A DNA stretch of 8,523 nt from contig JAFGCA010000071.1 of assembly GCA_016932895.1 (NCBI GenBank), positions 1 through 8,523 on the forward strand, read 5' to 3'. The notes beneath the pieces were generated by a model that worked only from the letters and a program-made list of their open reading frames with translations, was not told the DNA's origin and did not search any database. Source of the stretch: Sedimentisphaerales bacterium (GTDB lineage Bacteria; Planctomycetota; Phycisphaerae; Sedimentisphaerales; SG8-4). Shown in pieces: positions 4,787 to 8,523 of the stretch (within the stretch, counting starts at the first letter, position 1; each line of letters begins with the position of its first letter). Made by a program: the position numbers and the translations under genes.

Positions 4787-6036
4787 CTATTCACCCTCGG
4801 AATCTGCGTATCGCGGTTGTCGGGGCCAAAGACCTGAAGGCCGTGATTGAAATGATAATGCACGTCACCACCAGCGGGCTGTGATGCAGGCGGCCACTGG
4901 GGTCGACGTAGCGTGTCCGGCGACTCCGGCGGCCCGAAGAGCCGGGTTGCTTGTCCACTCTGACTGAGGATCGTCTCAACGAGCGGATCGCGAATTTCAG
5001 CCATCGCGTTTTCGCCCGCCTTCGTTCCCAGCCGACCCGTTATATCAAACTGATAGGTCTTTCGTTGTCCGGCCTTGAGCTTGTTGATCACGTCATCTGT
5101 TCGCTTCCGGAGGGCCTCGCCCTCCAGCCCTGTTTCGCGCTGGACCAACGCTTCGATTTCAGGCGCCCCCATGCCCGTAGCCATGTCCTGCGCACGCGTC
5201 AGCAGTTCTGCGGCAACATTGTCCAGGGCATTTTGAGCCAGGTGTGCAGTGTCCCCCCGTCGCATCTGGCGGCGAGCCCGCTGAAGGGCAATAGGCCGTT
5301 TGCGGCCTGCGCCTTTCATCTCATCAATGAAGCCGAATTGCTGAGCAGCCGCGATCGCCAACGCCTCATCATCCGCGACCACTTGCCGTCCAGATTCGTC
5401 AACGAAATACGGTGCTGCTGCTCTGGCGGCTTCAGGAGTGATGCCGCGCATCGCGAGATGTGATGTAAGCTCGCGAACCTTGCCGGTTGCTGATGGTGGC
5501 AACCCGGCCGCCGCCGCGCCTTTCACGGCTTCGCTTTGTTTTTGCGCAGCCTCCGTGCGGATTCGCTGTTGGACGTCTGCAAATCGTTGGGCGGCTGCTT
5601 CAGCGGATCGAATCGCGTCCTGCACTTTGGTCCAGGCAAGCGCGACGGCGCCAATAGAGAGTGACACTCCGGCCACCAACAACCCGATTTTACTGAGGCC
5701 AAACGACATGATCTGCTCGAATTTGATGCCGACGTCGAGCAGCCCCGCCATCTGCGGGCTGATGCGGGCCAGGGCTTCTTTGAAGGCCATCGCCGCCCGC
5801 TCGCTTGTGCCCATTGACGCGGCCATCTTCTCGAAGCCCGACGTGGCCTTGCCGGTTTTTTTCGTCCCATCCTCAATGGCCGCGCTAGTTTTTCGGGATG
5901 ACTGCGCTGCCTGCTCATTCGCGGCCGCCGACGCCTGGCCAACCTGCTCGGTGGCGCTCTTGGCCTCCGTCGCCGCGCGCTTCGCCCCGGCGGCGTCCCC
6001 TTCAATCTTCAGCAATGTTTTGAATTCATCCGCCAT
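4783..6036 (-). CDS. Short tape-measure-like tail protein
   Basis: The product is 417 residues. The ATG at 6036 has GAGG 8 nt upstream, overlapping the stop codon of the preceding gene. Residues 1-75 are Ala/Lys/Glu/Gln-rich and helical, starting with an FKTLLKIEGDA strand as in many tape-measure proteins. A hydrophobic segment spans about residues 109-136 (SFGLSKIGLLVAGVSLSIGA at its core) and is followed by a long coiled-coil-type region (138-175). The central part is helical, and the last 35 residues are Pro/Gly-rich and end in a DVHYHFNHGLQVFG strand. Known tape measures are long helical proteins with one or more membrane-inserting segments that set tail length and help DNA entry. At about 1.5 angstrom per residue this one would fit a tail of roughly 60 nm or less, which is short. 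It is followed by the hub-like gene in the usual order. An internal virion or ejection protein is an alternative. Confidence 0.65.
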   Translation of the reverse strand: MADEFKTLLKIEGDAAGAKRAATEAKSATEQVGQASAAANEQAAQSSRKTSAAIEDGTKKTGKATSGFEKMAASMGTSERAAMAFKEALARISPQMAGLLDVGIKFEQIMSFGLSKIGLLVAGVSLSIGAVALAWTKVQDAIRSAEAAAQRFADVQQRIRTEAAQKQSEAVKGAAAAGLPPSATGKVRELTSHLAMRGITPEAARAAAPYFVDESGRQVVADDEALAIAAAQQFGFIDEMKGAGRKRPIALQRARRQMRRGDTAHLAQNALDNVAAELLTRAQDMATGMGAPEIEALVQRETGLEGEALRKRTDDVINKLKAGQRKTYQFDITGRLGTKAGENAMAEIRDPLVETILSQSGQATRLFGPPESPDTLRRPQWPPASQPAGGDVHYHFNHGLQVFGPDNRDTQIPRVNR

Positions 6037-6045
6037 CGAAACGCC

Positions 6046-6375
6046 TCAGTTCAACACGCCAATCCCCGCCGCCAGACCCGACGCATCCAGGCGACAGGTT
6101 CGGGCTGCTTGCCCAACACCAAAATGAATGAGCACTTCGCGGCCCGGATCGCTGCGGTCAAGCAGGGCTCGCCAGCTCGGATGGCACCCCTCGCGGATAA
6201 GCACACAGGGAGGCAGATACACCGATGATCGAACCGGCCCGCCCGGAGCGGCGGCGTCAACGAAAAGCACCCCCCCCGGACCAAACGCGGCAACACCCTG
6301 TCGGGCTCGTGCAATCAAGGACACGAGCACGCACGGCTCGGGCAAGCTGTCAATGTGGCCTATTATCGCATTCAT
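6046..6375 (-). CDS. Small protein of unknown function upstream of the tape measure
   Basis: The product is 109 residues from the ATG at 6375, four nucleotides after the stop of the preceding small frame. GGTG lies 4 nt before the ATG as a weak site. Its own stop lies within the ribosome-binding region of the tape-measure gene, so spacing supports a real gene. The sequence is hydrophobic and Gly/Ala-rich with several strand-like stretches (CVLVSLIARARQGVAAFG, GGVLFVDAAA, SSVYLPPCVLI, EVLIHFGVG) and four Cys residues. In many phages a small chaperone or minor tail gene occupies this spot. I do not recognise the family. Another minus-strand frame (6314-6051) is Arg-rich and looks like a shadow. 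Confidence 0.55.
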   Translation of the reverse strand: MNAIIGHIDSLPEPCVLVSLIARARQGVAAFGPGGVLFVDAAAPGGPVRSSVYLPPCVLIREGCHPSWRALLDRSDPGREVLIHFGVGQAARTCRLDASGLAAGIGVLN

Positions 6376-6379
6376 CCGA

Positions 6380-6568
6380 TCACCATGGGCGGCGGTTGGG
6401 GCTGGGCGTCAGCTCCCAGCCCCCCGATGTTGCGCGAGTCTCGTCAGTCTTAGACACACGCGGGCCTGAAGGTGAGCCCCATCGCCGCCGCTGAGCCTGC
6501 TCATGTACACGTTTATCATCCCCCACGTCTTCAGTCGCTGTGCCTGCGCTGAGCTTCGCGCCGGTCAC
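6380..6568 (-). CDS. Possible small coupled gene, unknown function
   Basis: The frame encodes 62 residues from a GTG at 6568 that overlaps the stop of the coiled-coil gene as GTGA. It ends 4 nt before the next ATG at 6375. This perfect fit between neighbours is the main evidence, since there is no clear ribosome-binding site and the composition (MTGAKLSAGTATEDVGDD, then an Arg/Ser/Pro-rich end WELTPSPNRRPW) is unremarkable and hydrophilic. No motif is recognised. If it is not a gene, the interval 6376-6564 is a 189-nt non-coding gap inside an otherwise compact operon. Confidence 0.4.
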   Translation of the reverse strand: MTGAKLSAGTATEDVGDDKRVHEQAQRRRWGSPSGPRVSKTDETRATSGGWELTPSPNRRPW

Positions 6569-7095
6569 ATTGCTGCCAATTGCTCGTTCGGCCGGACGCC
6601 AGCCAGGTACTTGCGGGCTTCGTCCACGGTGATTCCTTCACGAAGAGCGATCCAGGGGGCGGCGATATTGACCGCTTGCTGACGCGCCTGGGTGATTTCA
6701 GCCCTCTTCCTATTGACCTCGCCAAGCTGCGGACGTATGGCCGCGCGTTTACTCTCGGCTTCCTTGTCGACGCGAAGATGTTCATCGGCAGCCCATTCGT
6801 CGACTTGGGCCAACTCCACGTGCAGCTTTCGCGACGCCTGGGCGTTCTCGCCTTCCTCTTCAAGCAGCGCGGCATATCGAGCGGCCGTGTTCACGCACTC
6901 TTGCAAGCTGGCGAGGTCATCGAAGGTCACCCCCAAGACCCCCATCAGCTCGGGCAACGCGTCCTTGTCGCCCCTCTGCGGCTTGTTGGCTCGCAAAAGA
7001 ATTTCGCGAAGCTGCTTCGCCGCTGCCCGTCGCTTGGCGAGCTTGTCAGCTTTAACCTGTTCGATCAGTGTCATCGATTCCGTTTGTTCTTCCAT
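6565..7095 (-). CDS. Coiled-coil protein following the protease, possible scaffold
   Basis: The product is 176 residues from the ATG at 7095, chosen because AGGAG (7110-7106) lies 10 nt upstream; a TTG at 7116 in the same frame has no such support. Composition is dominated by Ala, Glu, Arg and Lys. Residues 1-40 and about 75-150 are predicted long helices (TLIEQVKADKLAKRRAAAKQ; EEEGENAQASRKLHVELAQV; EAESKRAAIRPQLGEVNRKR), broken by a short globular section (PELMGVLGVTFDDLASL). No Cys pairs, membrane segment or signal peptide. In Mu-like phages the gene after the gpI protease is a scaffold or the major head protein. The size and helical character would suit a scaffold or decoration partner but not an HK97-fold capsid protein. 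This is inference from context; the family is not recognised. Confidence 0.6.
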   Translation of the reverse strand: MEEQTESMTLIEQVKADKLAKRRAAAKQLREILLRANKPQRGDKDALPELMGVLGVTFDDLASLQECVNTAARYAALLEEEGENAQASRKLHVELAQVDEWAADEHLRVDKEAESKRAAIRPQLGEVNRKRAEITQARQQAVNIAAPWIALREGITVDEARKYLAGVRPNEQLAAM

Positions 7096-7105
7096 GACTG
7101 ACGTT

Positions 7106-7110
7106 CTCCT
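7106..7110 (-). promoter_or_regulatory. Ribosome-binding site deciding the start at 7095
   Basis: AGGAG, with 10 nt to the ATG at 7095. It selects this start over the in-frame TTG at 7116, which lies upstream of the site. Confidence 0.6.
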
Positions 7111-7135
7111 GTTCAAGTTTTGATTTCGCTGTCAT

Positions 7136-7158
7136 CGCGGCCGGCACTCGCCGCCGCG
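7136..7158 (-). other. GC-rich hairpin between protease and coiled-coil genes
   Basis: On the minus strand CGCGGC pairs with GCCGCG, and an inner GGC pairs with GCC around a GAGT loop, with one bulged G. It starts one nucleotide after the protease stop codon (TGA, 7162-7160). No T-tract follows, so it is not a typical intrinsic terminator. It could act as an attenuator or protect the 3' end of the upstream message, and so set the ratio of protease to the downstream proteins. Confidence 0.5.
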
Positions 7159-7159
7159 T

Positions 7160-8239
7160 TCAATCGTTTGTTAGAATGCCGTGCGTGCAAAGCTCGGCGT
7201 CCGTCATCGGTTGCATGCCGGCCTCGCGAAGCGCGTTGTTGCACCAGGCACGGTGGCTGCACGCCTGGGCAATCGAGGCGTCCGCATGGAATGCAGTGGA
7301 CGCTTTGCGGATGATCGCCGGTCGTCGAGAACCAATCGGCAAGTCCTCCACGGCCGCCCGGGCACTGTTGACCGACTGGGTAAACGCCGGCCTCCGCTTA
7401 GACGACTCGGGCTCTTCGCTCAAGCCGTACTCGCGGGATTCGTTGGCTGTGAGTATCGGCATATTGGCATCACGCAAGGCTTGATCGACCCACGCGCGCT
7501 GAGTGCACAACACCATTTGCCCGTCAGACTCACGAACGTACTCTTTGGCCGCGCTGGCAATGATTTGTTGCCGTTGCTCTCCCGGCGACAATGGCGGCGC
7601 GTACGTTGCCGACCGGCCGGAGCCGGCCGCGATGGTCTGCGTCTTCGAGCTTGCGTCCGCCGAAGGCTGGCCAAAGAAGGCGTCTCTTGCATCTTCGAAG
7701 TATGCTGCTCTCAGCGACGCGCGGAGCATCCGGTTCTCAGTGGCCAGGTCACTCTCCCCGCCTTTGTTGACAATCGCCTTCATGCCCACGATGGCCGGCT
7801 TATTGGTCAGACCAACCGAATGCAACTCCACGGCTCGCCGATCGTCCTGGCGGACACCAACCGCGGGTGAGAGGTACCGGTATTCGCGGGCGGCGATCAC
7901 ACCCCGGCCGCGCTCGGTCCACTCGACTTGCCCAATGACGCCTTCACCAGGGACTGCTTCCAGGCCGCGAATCCACCCCGCCGCCGGCGCCCGGCCGTCC
8001 GGGGAAGAGAACTCGCCGCCAAGGGTCTGATGTTCATAGTCGATGGGTAAGTCGGCCCCATGTTGCAGGAACGTCGCGATCATCGCCGCTGCCGATGCAT
8101 CATCGATCGTGAACTCCCCTTTGGTGCTGACCACCTCGCCCCACGGCACCAACAACACCCGCGACGGCGCCGCCGTCACGTCGACCTGGTCGCACACCAC
8201 CCGCCTGCAAGCTGCTCTTTCAATCGTTTCTACCGCCAT
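7160..8239 (-). CDS. Mu gpI-family phage prohead protease/scaffold protein
   Basis: The product is 359 residues. The ATG at 8239 has GAGGTG 4 nt upstream. Residues 25-155 carry the hallmarks of the Mu-like prophage I protein family (PF10123/COG4388): LLVPWGEVVSTKGEFTIDD, DLPIDYEHQTL (63-73), GWI (88-90), GQVEWTERG (103-111), EYRYLSPAV (119-127) and GLTNKPAIVGMKAI (143-156). In Mu this protein is the protease that processes the head scaffold during capsid maturation, and an internal start yields the scaffold from its C-terminal part. Here residues 160-359 would be that scaffold-like region. It is Ala/Ser/Glu-rich and contains two diverged copies of a ~47-residue unit (about 226-273 and 309-355), each with RAW...ALR.A.M..(L/M)T..E....G. 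Two adjacent genes on the same strand (C-terminus of an upstream protein 66 nt before it, coiled-coil protein after it) fit a phage head region, but no capsid gene follows. Confidence 0.85.
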   Translation of the reverse strand: MAVETIERAACRRVVCDQVDVTAAPSRVLLVPWGEVVSTKGEFTIDDASAAAMIATFLQHGADLPIDYEHQTLGGEFSSPDGRAPAAGWIRGLEAVPGEGVIGQVEWTERGRGVIAAREYRYLSPAVGVRQDDRRAVELHSVGLTNKPAIVGMKAIVNKGGESDLATENRMLRASLRAAYFEDARDAFFGQPSADASSKTQTIAAGSGRSATYAPPLSPGEQRQQIIASAAKEYVRESDGQMVLCTQRAWVDQALRDANMPILTANESREYGLSEEPESSKRRPAFTQSVNSARAAVEDLPIGSRRPAIIRKASTAFHADASIAQACSHRAWCNNALREAGMQPMTDAELCTHGILTND

Positions 8240-8305
8240 GTTTCACCTCAACCTTGAATGAACCTGAGCCCGCGCCCGGTTCTATCGTTCACGCAACCAC
8301 ACCTC

Positions 8306-8523
8306 TTACGGCATATGGAATCGCCGTTCCCGCGACGCGCCCGCCCGACGTTCCTCATTTCGCCGTTCATTCTCCGCTTGGGCCGCCTGGACGCGCTTAT
8401 ACTGTTTCTCTGACAGATTGAGCGCGGCGAATGGATCGACTCCGGGGGCCATGCGGATGCCCTGCGGGAACACCTTCTTGTAGTTCTCGCCGGTCACCGG
8501 ATCGATGTTGTCGGAGGTTCCCT
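8306..8523 (-). CDS. C-terminus of a phage-type protein of unknown family (5' truncated by window)
   Basis: The frame is open to the window edge; the GTG at 8497 is not needed as a start. About 72 residues are visible. They read as a loop (DPVTGENYKKVFPQGIRMAPG), a short VDPFAALNLSEKQYKRV helix and a highly charged AENERRNEERRAGASRERRF tail. TAA at 8308-8306 ends it, 66 nt before the protease start. In Mu-like phages the gene upstream of gpI encodes the portal, head-morphogenesis protein F or protein G, so a virion assembly protein is likely, but this fragment has no diagnostic motif. The charged tail is typical of a protein terminus and says little about function. Confidence 0.5.
   Translation of the reverse strand, partial: GTSDNIDPVTGENYKKVFPQGIRMAPGVDPFAALNLSEKQYKRVQAAQAENERRNEERRAGASRERRFHMP

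Noticed and set aside
5438..6127. 229-residue plus-strand frame opposite the tape-measure gene
   Set aside because: It is the antisense of Ala-rich coding sequence and has Ala/Ser-rich, low-information content; a shadow.
1..8523. CRISPR array, tRNA, rRNA, transposase or integrase
   Set aside because: I looked for regularly spaced repeats, cloverleaf-like segments and DDE or recombinase proteins and found none in this window.

Overview
The window looks like the end of a tailed-phage-type (Mu-like) structural operon on the minus strand, converging on two host-type genes on the plus strand. By eye the base composition is moderately GC-rich. Three features point tentatively to a Planctomycetota-like bacterium or a relative: a glycoside-hydrolase-like C-terminus, a pseudopilin-like protein with a D-x-D-x-D-G loop followed by an EWGTP motif, and a heptamer repeat in the intergenic spacer. 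No rRNA or other marker gene is present, so the taxon is inference only.

Layout. Plus strand: positions 1-239 hold the 3' end of a probable glycoside hydrolase, followed by a strong hairpin (280-305). A single-span membrane protein (653-1276) follows, with a candidate sigma70-type promoter at 552-580. The spacer 1277-1520 carries a tandem heptamer and a 16-nt direct repeat. Minus strand, read from 8523 down to 1521: the C-terminus of an unidentified phage-type protein (8523-8306); a Mu gpI-family protease/scaffold protein (8239-7160); a hairpin; a coiled-coil protein (7095-6565); two small unknown genes (6568-6380 and 6375-6046); a short tape-measure-like protein (6036-4783); a 769-residue tail-hub/baseplate-like protein (4786-2477); and three tiny genes (2458-2186, 2098-1910, 1859-1680). 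The last of these encodes a zinc ribbon. The operon ends at an intrinsic terminator (1572-1521).

How the genes fit together. Tight spacing (GTGA and ATGA overlaps, a 4-nt gap, a ribosome-binding site overlapping the preceding stop) suggests one co-transcribed unit running from head maturation to tail tip. I cannot find a major capsid, head-tail connector, tail tube or sheath gene between the protease and the tape measure, where such phages normally place them. The module may therefore be a degenerate prophage, a rearranged or highly diverged phage, or a domesticated phage-derived particle. This is the main reason for a second look. The other notable signals are a duplicated ~47-residue unit in the protease C-terminus and a ~77-nt imperfect direct repeat, with a 9-bp hairpin in one copy, that brackets the two smallest 3'-terminal genes.
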